The notes under the pieces were generated by a model. It was not told the origin of the DNA. It searched no databases and worked only from the letters and a program-made list of their open reading frames with translations. From Haliclystus octoradiatus (lineage: Eukaryota; Cnidaria; Staurozoa; Stauromedusae; Haliclystidae): 64,000 nucleotides of DNA. This document shows, in pieces, positions 1 to 10,993 of this stretch. Position 1 is the first letter of the stretch, and each line of letters opens with the position of its first letter. Where the stretch lies: the NCBI GenBank assembly GCA_916610825.1, contig OU744450.1:15812267-15876266 (forward strand), given 5' to 3'. The position numbers and the translations under genes were made by a program.

Positions 1-275
1 CCAATTTCCAGAGTTAACACTTCAGAAAGATTACCTAAATTGAGTAAATCTGGCTGTTCACAAAAGAAGCAAACTTTGATTAAATCTTTCCAGTTTTTAC
101 TGCTTCGCTTAGCCCTTTGTCCTATCGCTTCCACACTGTCCGACTCGATATCATCTTTCAACTATCTTTTTTTAGCACGTTCCTTTCCATTATATTCATT
201 GCAGCAACTCTTATGCCATTTAGCTTTATTATCTTGGAGTATCTTCTTCAAATTGTCTGAATTATTGCAAAGTGC
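1..275 (-). pseudogene. Fragment of zinc-cluster protein related to the Academ-like gene
   Basis: Read on the minus strand from 275 down to the window edge, this is open except for one TAG at 164-162. It contains the motifs KWHKSCCNEY, a lysine/arginine-rich KERAKKR, then KRSSK and VCFFCE. The same order (HRSCYQRY, then KRLDRTKCIFC) occurs in the N-terminal exons of the 1493-7001 pseudogene on the other strand, so this is a diverged relative rather than a direct copy. Such paired Cys/His clusters open a large family of uncharacterised animal proteins that I associate with DNA transposons. The fragment runs off the window, so its full extent, termini and target duplication cannot be seen. It lies inside an intron of the SUGCT-like gene, which supports transposon remnant over host gene. 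What I see is the motif order; the transposon link is inference. Confidence 0.45.
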
Positions 276-991
276 CTAAATTTTGATGTTGGGTATGGCG
301 TCAATCTGCCGAAATTTACTAAATATGTTGCTAGAGATGAATATCCTTGAAAAAGAGAAGAAACATATAAATAGCATCATATGTGTTGAACAATCTATTC
401 CCCAGATTTTATTCAAGACGTTGACACAACTATCTATTATAATAAAAATGTTGATACACGACCATATAGAGCCAAAATATCGTTGATGAATATGAAAATT
501 ACTGTTAATGGTAGTTAATTATCAACTCTTATCAAACGCCCTATTGCGGCCCCGACACTTCGATTACTTATTTGATACATATGTGAAGCTGCAAAGCAAT
601 ATATTACCTTTATAAAAGTAGCTCTCCTTCTTTAAGATTACTTCTAGCTGGAAAAACAAGTTCGTTTTTTTCACCAATAGTTTGGCAAATGACACAAAGC
701 AAATAGTCTATATCAATGTCTTTGTCGATTTCTGCAGACTCCATCTCAGTCAACTGTATGATTATAACATGGCATGATTTGCCTTCTGAACAACAGCAAT
801 TGTTAATAATATTGAATTTGAAAATGTATTTAAAGATTATTTACGAAGCGCAAAGATAATATTGGAAATAAATATCTAAAGATAAAGCAAGCACTTTCAA
901 ATTCTTCGTCTTGTACAACAAATCTAGTGATTATACAACATTCGTATTGCGAAATCAATTAATTACGCAAATACCACATACTTATATTACT
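276..991. other. No gene seen
   Basis: AT-rich sequence between the minus-strand zinc-cluster fragment and the left end of the Academ-like element. Short open frames here have no recognisable motifs. It is presumed intron of the SUGCT-like gene, whose earlier exons must lie upstream of the window. Confidence 0.5.
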
Positions 992-994
992 TTG

Positions 995-1011
995 TAGTCC
1001 GGGGGCCGAGA
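995..1011 (+). repeat. Left terminal inverted repeat of Academ-like element
   Basis: TAGTCCGGGGGCCGAGA, the exact reverse complement of 7908-7924. It is very GC-rich in an AT-rich neighbourhood. The three bases before it are TTG, the same three that follow the right repeat. Confidence 0.75.
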
Positions 1012-1129
1012 ATAGAAATCATAATATTGTCGTTGGACACTTACTCAACCGGCCCAGATTCAAGCTCAAATGAATGATATACTAATATTGTTTCAAAATA
1101 TACCTGTTACATGTTACCAAACTTGGTTT

Positions 1130-1384
1130 TCAATTACTAAATTCGAGCAAAACATCATAAGTTTTTGGTCTTTCTCCCCCCTCCATCTTTTCAAATAATA
1201 CGAAATTATCACGCAAGAAAATATCTCCCCAGTCCATTCTGTACTTGTTGTCATGGTAATCATATTGGCTTCCAAGTAAATAAATGGCCCGTAGAAATAA
1301 GGGGAGTGTCCAATATTCACGTGGTTTTCGTCTTGCTTCGTTTAAAATAAGAAAATATGCAATTTCACTCGAAAAAATGGTCAC
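1130..1384 (-). CDS. Possible coding remnant, family unknown
   Basis: An 84-codon minus-strand open frame with balanced, protein-like composition (for example RKPREYWTLPLF, then FEKMEGG). It has no ATG at the start of the open stretch; it opens with a GTG. A GTAATT that could act as a splice donor overlaps its end. It lies between the left inverted repeat and the first exon of the Academ-like gene, on the opposite strand. The tryptophan/proline-rich stretch loosely recalls the N-terminal region of Harbinger-type proteins, but too weakly to name it. It may be a second gene of the element, an older transposon piece, or chance. Confidence 0.25.
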   Translation of the reverse strand: MTIFSSEIAYFLILNEARRKPREYWTLPLFLRAIYLLGSQYDYHDNKYRMDWGDIFLRDNFVLFEKMEGGERPKTYDVLLEFSN

Positions 1385-4300
1385 ACGTTAACGCAATGAA
1401 GAGATTGAGGTTATACAGTATTTTTTTTCTCAGTAATTTTTATTTGTTCTAATAATTGGTTTTCAATGTTTGGTGCAAAAAAGCAGTAGACCATGAGCAT
1501 TGACAAAGATGCTGATGATGTTATGCTTGGTATTCCATGTTTTTCAGAAACGTCATCATTTACTGGTAAGCTTTCAATAAATTAATAAGATTAGCTAAAC
1601 GCGAGAGAATGTATATGCATAATTGTACTCCATTAAACACAACAATATGATATGATAAACAAATTGTATAATTTCTTTACAAAATATATTGATAATCTGT
1701 TAAGTATAATTTATAGGTACACTTTGATAACAATCAATTTTTTCCACCGCATTTAGATTGTGAAGCTTGTGAAAATTAAATATAGATCAAAATTGAACAA
1801 ATTAAAGCCAACATGGTCAAAATGTCTATGTGATTGTTCGATCCTTAAATGTGATCCAACATACAATGGTAAGTGTTTAATCACATAATCATTAATCAGG
1901 AAATAAAGCACATTATGACCTAATCACTACTAAACATGATGATATAAATAGTTGTTTTTGATTTTATTGTTTTAGATACGAGGAATTTTCTAGAAAAAAG
2001 TTGGACAACTTTTCTGCAATACGCAGAAATCAAGAAAGATTACATCTGGGATTTTTTAATAAAAGAAAACAAGTTTGATAAAAATGAACCAATGGGATGC
2101 TATCATCGTTCATGTTATCAAAGGTACTGTTCTAGCCAAAATGAGGACCGAGGAATGTTGAGTAATGCCGTTGATTCTATTAGTTAATTAGCAAAAGTAT
2201 CTTGAATGCACTCAAGTACAATTTATTAGAGTTGAGTTCATAGAGCTATATATAGAGATTATACAAAACTACAGTAATATCGCTATAAGCATGCTGTTTT
2301 TGCCTGAACAGATACACCATGAAAAGGGAGGCAATGAAAGAGAACTGGAAAGATGTAAATGCCACACAGAACATCATGAAAAGTAAATTGGTCAAAGAAG
2401 ACGCTTTGGTTGGGTCAGGTCAAAAACGTTACTTGCGTATCAACACAAAACGATTAGATAGAACAAAATGCATATTTTGTCAACGTAAGTAAACATACTG
2501 TAACACACATTTATCTCAAAAATTCATGTAAACTGATGTCAAAAATTTCTTTTCAAATCAACAGAGTAAAAAAAAAGAAAGAATTCAGCCTTACAAACAC
2601 GCATTGTAGAGCCTTTGAGGATATGCCAAGCAGATTCTCTAGACGGCAATGCATCAAAGACAATTATCGATGCAGCTGAAGTCCGTGGCGACAAGGATCT
2701 TCTTAAAGAGTTGAAAAATGGTTCTGCATTAGATCTTTTTGCTAATAAAATCCTATACCATCATTCGTGCCATGCCAATTACACAAATAAATCATCAATT
2801 GAGTATTTGCAAAAAAATCAACTTGGTTTGAATTCGGTAGACCAATTTGCTGAAGCATTTGTAAATATTGCAGATGTACTAGATCAAATAAAAAATGGAG
2901 AAAAGTTAGCAACGCTTTCCACTGTAAACAAGTTATATATCGAAAAACTTCAAAAAAAAGGATTAAAAAACTCCACATATAAAGGTGATCCTTAAAACTA
3001 GAATTGAAAATGTTTATGGTTCAGCTATTGGGTTCTACAAGCCTAAACGTAAAAATAAATCACAAATATTGTTTTCTACTACAATATCACCGATAAAAGT
3101 GTTGGAGCTCATGGATAATGAAATGCTTGATGATTCAGATACTAGCTTATGTGCACAGGATGAAATGGAGAACGAAAGAGATTCAATATCACAACAAAAA
3201 TCCGTAGAAGACCAACAGTCAAGGGATGTCTATTTATCAGCATTGGCTATCAGAAACGCAATATTAGATAGTGATTTCAAAGGAACATGGCCAAGCACTG
3301 CCACTGATATGCTCAATGCTGACACTGGCATTCCAGATTGTCTGCGGAAATTCCTTTCATGGCTTTTCAAGGGTGAAAAGACAGATTCTGAAAAATGAAA
3401 CACAAATATCTCATCGAATAGATCTGTTATGAGACTAAATTCGATTGGGCAAGACATTGTATATGCAACCACAAATGGAGCACAAGCACCACCAAAACAT
3501 ATTCTACTAGCGTCGACTATATATCATTTAACTCGCAACAAGAAAATCATAACACTGCTCAACAGATTTGGACATTGCATTGCAGCCACTCAATTACAGC
3601 AAGTCAATACTGCATTGGCAGAAAAACAGCTCAATGACCAAGAGATAGATCATTTTTTACCTACAACTGTTAAACCTGGTCCATTTGCAACATTTTGTTA
3701 TGAAAGCAATGATCCTTGTGAGGAAACTTTGAATGGTGGTGGTACCTTTCATTGCACAATGGGAATTGTCATACAAAGACAAAGCTATGGACCTGAACAA
3801 TTACAAATCTGCAAACAACGCAGTCGGCGAAGATCTCTCACAAAAGCAATGCCTACAGTTTTACAATATGATGCTGGAAAAAGGGATGGAGCAGTTGTAA
3901 CTAGCTTATGTAGCATGGATTCGTTCAAAATGATTACATCTATTGATAAAACCGCTGGTCAGAAGCCAATGAAAATCGATTTATCTTGGCTCATCTGTCC
4001 ACTACTATCAAGCACTACAACTCCAATAGGAAATTCCATTCCAGGCTGGTCAGGTTTCTATTCAGTTATAAGCACCCCTTCAATTCGAAGTATAGTAAGT
4101 TACTGCCCAGTTATTGACGCTCCGTCAACACACATGGTGCTGTATATACACTTCTTGTCAGAGCTACACAAATGTCAAACCGCATTGGTCAGCAAACAAC
4201 AGTAGTTGTACTAGGTCAAGCAATATATGCGAAAGCAACCGAAGTTATTTCAAAGAAACAAGATGAGTTCACATATACAGTGTTAAGAATGGGAGGATTT

Positions 4301-6078
4301 CATATTGCATGTACAGTTTTAGCAGTGATTGAAAAACGTTTTCAATCCAGCGGCCTTGAAGACATAATGATTGAATCAGGTACTGTTTCAATTGGGTCAA
4401 TTCCAAGCGTAATGAATGGAAAGCATTACAATTGCAGTTTAAGATCCCACAAAATTGTCATGGAAGCAATGTTTAGGATGTGGTGTGAAGCAGAAGACAT
4501 TACAAATTTTGAAGGAGAATTCAGAAGTGTTATTGCTAACTTACAAAACTCAGTAGAAAATCCACTAAATGGAATATTTGAAAAAGACAGCAAGATGGAT
4601 GAATTTATGAAAAAGTTTTTGTTGAATACCCCAGAACAAACACAGCTATACAAATTTTGGAAATCTTACATTGACATTGTTCTGTTTGCTTCTGCGCTTC
4701 ATAAGGGTAACAAGAGAGGGAGATTGGGACCTTCATCTAGCATGCATAAGAGAATTTATCCCTGGATGTTTGCTTACGATAGACAGAATTATTCCCGTTA
4801 CAGGAGCTTATATTGCCTACAAATGAAGAGATTACCTGAAACTCACCCAGATGCCGATAAGGCAATGAGAGATGAATATTTTACTGTACAGAGGTCTTCA
4901 CAGTCATTTTCCCAAATTGCTGTTGACCACTGCATTGAGCAAACTGTAAACAAACAATCAAAAACACCAGGAGGAATAATTGGTATAAGCAGAAATAAGT
5001 CTGCAGTTCAACAATGGACAATAACAGCTCATGAAAGAGCACATCTTGCAGATCAATGATATGAAATGGGTAATATCAACTCTAAAGATACCAATATTAT
5101 TCACAAAGATTGTCAAAAATCTATGATGGTTAAAAATGAGAAACTTGTCGCAGGTGTAATTTTAACTGTCAAAGCTTGGACAAACCCGTTATATGTGATT
5201 CAACAGCGAAGTTGGTAAACATTTCGTCTGGTATTGAAGCCCCCTCATAGGTGAAGGATGATATTGAGAATGCGTATGCTATTGGGGACAAATCCTGACA
5301 ACAGTTTTTAAAATTACGGTTAATAGAAAAGTCAGATAATTTTTATGACAAAATAAAACAGAATAAATTAAAAACATTTGCATACACAGTGAAGAAAAAG
5401 AAGTTTAAAGCTGGGGGGAAAGTTGTTTTATTAAAATCCGATGTAGCACTATTTTTTCGGATGGCTGCAATTGCACAATGCAGATCCATGGATCTGTGCA
5501 AGGTACTGGAGTATCCACTTGGACCATTGCCTTGGGCAATTTCAACTACAGATGGGGGGCTTACAAAAACCGATAAAGCATCATTGAAAGATTGCCTTGT
5601 TGAGTTAGATCCAAAATTTATTGTGGAATGCCCCAGAGAAAATATCACAATTCTAGTTGGAATTGCATTATTGCATAGCTTCACTGGCTTACCTAGAAAC
5701 GCAAAAATTGCAATGTCGATATTAAAAATGGTGTATTGCAAAGAAACAAAATTTGCTGAAAGAATTGATATAGTATTCGATTGCTATTTTGAAATGTCTA
5801 TTAAATCGTACGAACGCAAAAAGAGAGGAAATGATACAAGGCAATCAATTACCATATTATACAGAAATCAAAACGCACCCAGTTTTTGGTCAGACTTTTT
5901 GAAGGTGAGTTCAAATCAAGAACGCCTTGTTGAATTCCTTATTGAAGAATTGAAACATAACGATTACAAAGACTTTTACAAGACTTGCACGCTATACGCA
6001 ACTCGAAGTCATGAATGTTTTAAATATTGTGTTGTAAATGAAAATGTTGTATGTTTGCCAGTCCCTGCTCTCAATTGT

Positions 6079-6390
6079 AACCATGAAGAAGCTGACACGC
6101 GGATGTATCTACATGCAAAGCATGCATTATCCACAGATCTCGATAAGGCAACAGCAATTATAATAAAATCACCAGACACTGATGTCTTGATAATTGGTGT
6201 TGCCCTTGTTGCTGAGCTGGACTTTAGAATACTTTTTAAGACCGGCAGTAAAGATCGCAGAGTGACAATCGATCTGCAGAAAATAGCAAACAAATTGGAA
6301 GAACAAAGAACATCATCTCTAATTGGCTTACATGCAATTACTGGCTGCGATACAGTGAGCTCTTTTAAAGGTAAAGGGAAAAAAAAACAG
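6079..6390 (+). other. PIN/XPG-like nuclease signature in the Academ-like protein
   Basis: Within the open stretch 5389-6405 three acidic motifs appear in order: HEEADTRMYLHA, KSPDTDVLIIG and ITGCDTVSSFKGKGKK. They resemble the FEN1/XPG/asteroid pattern, in which metal-binding acidic residues sit in E-A-x-x, D-S/T-D and G-x-D motifs followed by a glycine-rich turn. All these acidic residues are kept in this copy. The assignment rests on motif order, not a profile search. The frame breaks inside the A-run directly after GKGKK. Confidence 0.5.
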
Positions 6391-6769
6391 CATTCAAATT
6401 GTTAATGACCGATAAAAGTTTGCATGGACTTGCTCTCTTGGGTGAATCATTCATTGCTAGTGATGTTCTAATAGCTCATGTTGAGGAATTTGTATGTAAG
6501 TTATATGGCAAGGTCAATATCAAAGATGTTAATGAGGCACGTTACCTTCTATTTTGCACAAAGATTTGTCAGTCATCTCAATTACCACCATGCAGAAGTA
6601 CACTGAACCTGCATATAGAAAGAGCAAATTACCAAGCAGCAATTTGGAAAAGAAGCTTATTAGCAAATCCATATATACCACCACCAATGGAAAAAGGATG
6701 GTGTGTCGTTAACAATACACTTGAAGTGAATTGGCTAAAAGAACTACCTGCACCTAAAGAACTGCTCGA

Positions 6770-6900
6770 ACTATTATGCTGTTCCTGTAACGGTAGTTGC
6801 TGTAACAAATCATGCTCTTGCAAGGCCAATTTTCTGAAATGTACAGATGTATGTAAATGCAACAAGGACAATAATAAAATCTGTGAAAACAGAAAACAAG
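6770..6900 (+). other. C-terminal CXC (tesmin/TSO1-like) cysteine motif
   Basis: The segment reads CCSCNGSCCNKSCSC followed by CTDVCKC, which matches the C-x-C spacing of tesmin/TSO1-type zinc-binding CXC domains. In host proteins that domain binds DNA, so a DNA-binding role in the transposon protein is a reasonable guess. An acidic serine-rich tail follows and ends at TAA 6999-7001. Confidence 0.5.
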
Positions 6901-7001
6901 TAAATGGGCAGATCAATACATTAAGTCAACTAGATAGTGACCTAGTAGGAGATCTGTCTGACTCAGACAGTGAGTGCTCTGACGAAGAAAAATATCCGTA
7001 A

Positions 7002-7907
7002 TAATGTAAAAATTAGATATTATCTAATAACAAGAAATAGTGCTTTATGTCAGCATTTGACAGAGATAAATATGATAAAAGGAGTCAAAGACTACATAGT
7101 CATAATTGTATGGTTTCATTTCAATTAAATTATTGTCAAAAACTTTGTTTACATGAATTGTGAGTTCATATTCAGAAAATAGTTAAGATCATTCGAGACC
7201 AAGTACAGGCCAAGAAATGCAATAGGCCTACGCTAGGCCTAGACATAGAGATAGGCCATAGAAATTCAAAGGATCAAGTAGCCTAGTACGATGCATGTTG
7301 CCTACTTTCCTACTAGCTAAGAATATAGCAAAGTAGTAACATTATTTTACCTTCTGCCTTTTCAGTTCAGCTGATGTTTCTTTTCATTACTGATTAGTTA
7401 AGCTAGTGACATCCATTGACATACTAGCCTAGGCTAGCCGCTATGCGCTACGGTGGAAGTAATCAGTATCAAATAAAAATGCCATACTGTCTACATAAGT
7501 GTACCAAGACGTCACATTATGTTGCAGCCAGATTTGAATGTTTTTTGGTACCAAGGTCATCAAATAATTATACCCTGAAGTGATAAATATCAGCAAGCAA
7601 AATCTGCAAAACCATGAGGTGTTCTCCGCCATGTTTAATTTTAGTTGTTCTTTTGCAAAAAAGTTGTAAAAAGGGTCTGGGATTGACCCACTGACGTGTT
7701 CTGAAAAATGGCCTTCATTGAGTTTTGAACGGAAACAAAATACATCATATTTTATCCGATTTTTGCTTGTATATAATTCAAAACCAACTTACGACTATTC
7801 TAACATGTGAAATATTACTTCAAATACATCAAACAATCATTTCAATTAGAAACCTTCTCGGTCGAATGACTGTCTTACGAAATTTACCGATTAGTGGCAT
7901 TTTTTGC
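7002..7907. other. Non-coding 3' part of the Academ-like element
   Basis: About 0.9 kb between the gene stop and the right inverted repeat. It contains a stretch rich in GGCCTA/TAGGCC words (7208-7300, 7425-7440) and no supported gene. Confidence 0.5.
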
Positions 7908-7924
7908 TCTCGGCCCCCGGACTA
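7908..7924 (-). repeat. Right terminal inverted repeat of Academ-like element
   Basis: Exact reverse complement of 995-1011, directly followed by TTG (7925-7927), the possible 3-bp target duplication. Confidence 0.75.
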
Positions 7925-8424
7925 TTGGGGAATACAACAACAATGAGGTGATTGAAAAGCAAATGGAATGATCTAAGAATTTTCCTCCCTCTACAAAACT
8001 ACGCTTTACAGATTAAATTTTATCTTTATTGATACATAGAATCATTTATCAATTTATATTATACCCTAAAACATTGTTTATATCATCATAATCTATATTT
8101 TAACAATCTCAGAGTTTTTACCACATGTATAGTCGATTATGCAAATTAGGTGATATTTTATTGCTACATTTGAAGGGCTTCCTGGAATTTTCACGGAGGG
8201 GTCTCGTTTTTATTTTACTCGGGGCATTAAAAGCTTTCGAATGATATTAGTTTGTACATAGTATCACGATTTGCAGTTACTTTTTTGCTTGCTCCCCCCC
8301 CCTCCTGCACATAACGGAAATATGCAAAAGAAAACTTGATTTTTGACGTTTCTATGGCAACTACGAAGAAAATAACAACGTCATCCGTTGTATTCTACGG
8401 GAGATGCTATGAATACGAAAGTAA
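7925..8424. other. No gene seen
   Basis: AT-rich intron sequence between the Academ-like element and repeat R1 copy A, with a C-run at about 8292-8303. Nothing recognisable. Confidence 0.5.
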
Positions 8425-9706
8425 TTTTTGACTCATGGTTACGTAAGTGACCTTGAGTCTATGCTGTCATGGTAGAAACGTTTTCATTTCATTTCATTTT
8501 GACTAAATCTATTGTTCTTTTAAAACAACGTTCAACATACTGCTTTGCGTGCTAACAAATGTCGAACAAAAAACGATTGCGCAAGAAAAGCCATTTTATT
8601 GTTAAAAATACAATGGGCAAGCTGTGTGATAACTCCAAATTTTTAGCTGGATTTGACATAAATTATTTTCCATTGCCCGCCATGATGGTCGACTCGCAGC
8701 TAAGCGAGATTACAATTGCATTGTTAAATGAAATGTTTTTGTTTTCTAATACTCCTGGATTAGTTTACATCGTGATTAAATCTCTTCATTGATAGAACAT
8801 ATGATTGTTTTCTTCTTCTCGTCATTTGAAATGGTTAATGAAAGGTTTTAATTGTTCTGTAACATCACTATTTGAGGTGAAACTTCGAAGATAATTTTTG
8901 TTGTGTTTTTACCATGAGAACATTTAAACCGACAATTCATCATTTGTTTGGGGGCTTACACAAGACAGTATTATATAATTATTGTTTGTATTGTTTTCTG
9001 AAGTTATTTATTACATTAAACTGCTAAGCCAGTCATCATGGTTTTATTTGGAATAAATTCTAAAGGCTATTTAAACCAGTTTCTTCATGCGACAACAATA
9101 ACAAGGCGATACTCCGAACGGAAAATTTCACATCATTTACTGTAGGTCAAAAAATTGCTCTAGGCCCCTAGTATAATTAGTGAGAAATAAATATTCTTCT
9201 GGTAATAGTCTTCATGGTTATTTGTTTCTTATTAAAATGTTTTAATTGTGCTGCGACATCAGCTTAAAGTGAGACAATTTCGCATGTCATTTACACCTCA
9301 CACTTGTATTATAAGTAGTGAAAATCACTTCATTTGTTCTATCTTGGTTCTGGTCTAGTGGTGGAGCGTCTGCATCATGCGCATGGGGTTTGGAGTTCAA
9401 TCCCAGCGGTTTGCATTAACATTTTTTCCTTTTTTATTTGATTTATTAGTTGGATATATTTTCTTTATATTATTATATTGTTTGGATATTGTTTTGATTT
9501 ATTTTATTTTACTTGATTGAAGTTGATTTTTTATTTGATCTGATTTTATATCATTCGATTGGATTGATTTCCTTTTTTGAATTTGATTTTATTTTTCTTT
9601 GCATGATGATTTGATTGATTTGATATTCTATTGAATTTGATTTCAATTGGTTTATTTTGATTATTATATCATTCACCGTGAGTCCGAGCGTAGCCTAGCT
9701 ATTTTT
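8425..9706 (+). repeat. Dispersed repeat R1, copy A
   Basis: One of three copies of a repeat family in this window. It starts near TTTTTGACTCATGGTTACG and ends near CCGAGCGTAGCC-AGCTATTTTT. The other copies are at 41305-42408 (inverted) and 45295-46047 (direct, internally deleted). All share a tRNA-like segment in the second half, followed by a T-rich tail built of TGATTTGATT-type words. Copy A is the longest and has roughly 170 bp near 9050-9225 that is absent from copy B. No transposase or reverse transcriptase frame is present, so it is non-autonomous. A 77-codon open frame at 8559-8792 is in the equivalent DNA of copy B but has no protein-like features. The family is not recognised. Confidence 0.65.
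9344..9411 (+). other. tRNA-like segment in R1 copy A
   Basis: TGGTCTAGTGGTGGAGC resembles an internal Pol III box A and GGAGTTCAATCCC a box B, at tRNA spacing. In the matching copy B an anticodon-like arm forms (GCGTC paired with GGCGC around a 7-base loop), but the usual U33 is missing. Here the arm has a mismatch and no good acceptor stem forms. This is a SINE-type promoter relic rather than a working tRNA. Confidence 0.5.
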
Positions 9707-10929
9707 ATGAAAGCAATCCTATATTTTTTGATATCAACTTTTATCATTTTGGCTGTAACGGAAATACGGACGGCTGACATGAGAAATAAGACTCTTTAAT
9801 TTTGTTTTAGTTTTAATTATTGACAAAAATATTTCATTTATATCGATGATAGTTCTTCTTTTAATTGGATCAATACTTTTTGATTTTTATTCTTATCATT
9901 TTGTATGAATTATTTATGTTTTTTTGTTGATTTCAGCGCGTGACTAAGTTATTTTTAGCGCGTGCTAGTTTTTCTTCCAGATAATTTTAATTAATTATGA
10001 GAACAAAATAAAAACTTCATATTGTAAAAATTGAAGCATGTACCAACACATAGATATCAAATTTATTAGGAAAATATTAACAAAAAAGGTTCATCTTTTA
10101 TAGAATTGCCCTAATGATGAGTTAATAACAAAGTAAACTATCAGAGATTGAAATACTTGAAAGGAAACTAAAAGTAACGATTGCCCTCAACAGTAAAGAG
10201 TAACGAGTGTCCTGTATGCCCTCAACAGGAAAAAACCACAGCATAAGTGACCTCGATAGAACATTAAAGTTGTAAAAAACTTACCGACAGATGTGTCTTC
10301 TGTTTGTGAGCATTTCAGTATTTTGGGATCTGACTGTACCTTTTCTCCTTCTAGGCGTATTGAAATACTTTTGCAAAAAATATTTGCAAATATGAATATA
10401 CTTTTGAGCGTGTACGTGGTCTTGATCAACAAGGCGTGCTGGGAAAATTCTTCAATACAATAGAAATCTCTTCATAACAAAAGAGAAGAGCAAAAGCAAC
10501 ACAGTTCATTTTCACATTACTTCCTTCGAAATTACGTGATTTTGTTTTTTCAATCAGAATTTATGGGTAGTTGATGGCGTTGATCGCATTTTAATATGTA
10601 AAAATCAAAACTTGGGGTAGTCAAAGGCCTATGGATATCCCAGAAGCGTGATACCCTCTTATACACAAGTGCATGTCTATTTGAATGATGTGTTATTTCG
10701 AAATAACGATGAGACGAGATTACAATTGATAATTATGAAAAATGTGTGTGCACCGACAAGGAATCGAACTGCGGCCTTTAGCACAGAGTGTTGACAGTCA
10801 AAATAATATGATGAAGTGAAATAGAATAGAATGTCGTATTTTCCCTTTGAAGTAGGAAATCATTATTTTGGAATGATTCAGTTGATAAGTAGATGCAGTT
10901 TATCTAATCATAATTATCTAATTACATAG
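9707..10929. other. Intron, no gene seen
   Basis: AT-rich sequence upstream of the SUGCT-like exon. At 10750-10790 on the minus strand there is a box-B-like GTTCGATTCC within what resembles the 3' half of a tRNA, without a matching box A. No further SUGCT exon was found. Confidence 0.45.
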
Positions 10930-10993
10930 GTCCAACATCTTGGTCTTGTCCAAAGTCTCGATCATCCTACCTGTGGGGAGATTCTCATTGCTG
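10930..10993 (+). CDS. SUGCT: SUGCT-like CoA-transferase, penultimate exon
   Basis: A 64-nt exon between an AG acceptor (10928-10929) and a GTAAGT donor at 10994. It encodes 21 residues starting VQHLGLV and containing DHPTCGEI, plus the first base of a glycine codon completed by the exon at 47801. It matches the region just before the conserved GP motif near the C-terminus of class III (CaiB/BaiF) CoA-transferases, where hydrophobic and HPT/G-x-I residues are typical. In animals SUGCT is mitochondrial and moves CoA from succinyl-CoA to glutarate in lysine/tryptophan breakdown. The call rests mainly on phase-correct joining to the last exon, which is more clearly SUGCT. Earlier exons are not in the window. 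Confidence 0.75.

Larger units (their letters stand above)
1493..7001 (+). pseudogene. Academ-like transposase/nuclease gene, broken
   Basis: Five exons can be traced by GT/AG borders and continuing frame: 1493-1565 (ATG at 1493), 1757-1870, 1976 to about 2131, about 2312-2485, and about 2565-7001, together about 1,650 codons. The N-terminal exons carry Cys/His clusters (CYHRSCYQRY, TKCIFCQ, HHSCHANY). The middle has motifs typical of this animal family: MGGFHIACT, IIESG-like and GKHYN, AYDRQNYSRY, and a RSSQSFSQIAVDH stretch. A PIN/XPG-like domain and a CXC motif follow. Breaks: a frame problem in the A-run just after 2565; an extra base near 2981; TGA at 3396; a lost base near 4135; TGA at 5057; a frame change near 5210; TAG at 5248; TGA at 5296; an extra A near 6385. 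At about 4213 the family's usual acidic residue before QAIYAKA appears to be glycine. The gene cannot make a full product. The transposase role is inferred from the flanking inverted repeats. Confidence 0.65.
995..7924 (+). mobile_element. Decayed Academ-like (AcademX type) DNA transposon
   Basis: A 6.9-kb unit bounded by perfect 17-bp terminal inverted repeats (TAGTCCGGGGGCCGAGA at 995-1011 and its complement at 7908-7924). TTG stands immediately outside both ends (992-994 and 7925-7927), a possible 3-bp target-site duplication. Inside is one spliced gene (1493-7001) whose product combines N-terminal zinc clusters, a large central region, a PIN/XPG-like nuclease signature and a C-terminal CXC cysteine motif. 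Academ transposons are known for 3-4 bp target duplications, and the AcademX lineage for an XPG-type nuclease, so that superfamily fits best. The classification is inference from architecture, not from a database match. The gene carries several stops and frameshifts, so the copy is dead. It sits in an intron of the SUGCT-like gene, in the same orientation. Confidence 0.6.

Noticed and set aside
8559..8792. 77-codon ATG frame in repeat R1 copy A
   Set aside because: The same DNA in copy B is not clearly kept as a frame, copy C lacks it, and there is no motif; treated as chance.
9344..9411. Functional tRNA gene
   Set aside because: Box A and box B are present but U33 and a paired acceptor stem are missing, and it repeats with the surrounding 1-kb unit; a tRNA-derived repeat is the better reading.
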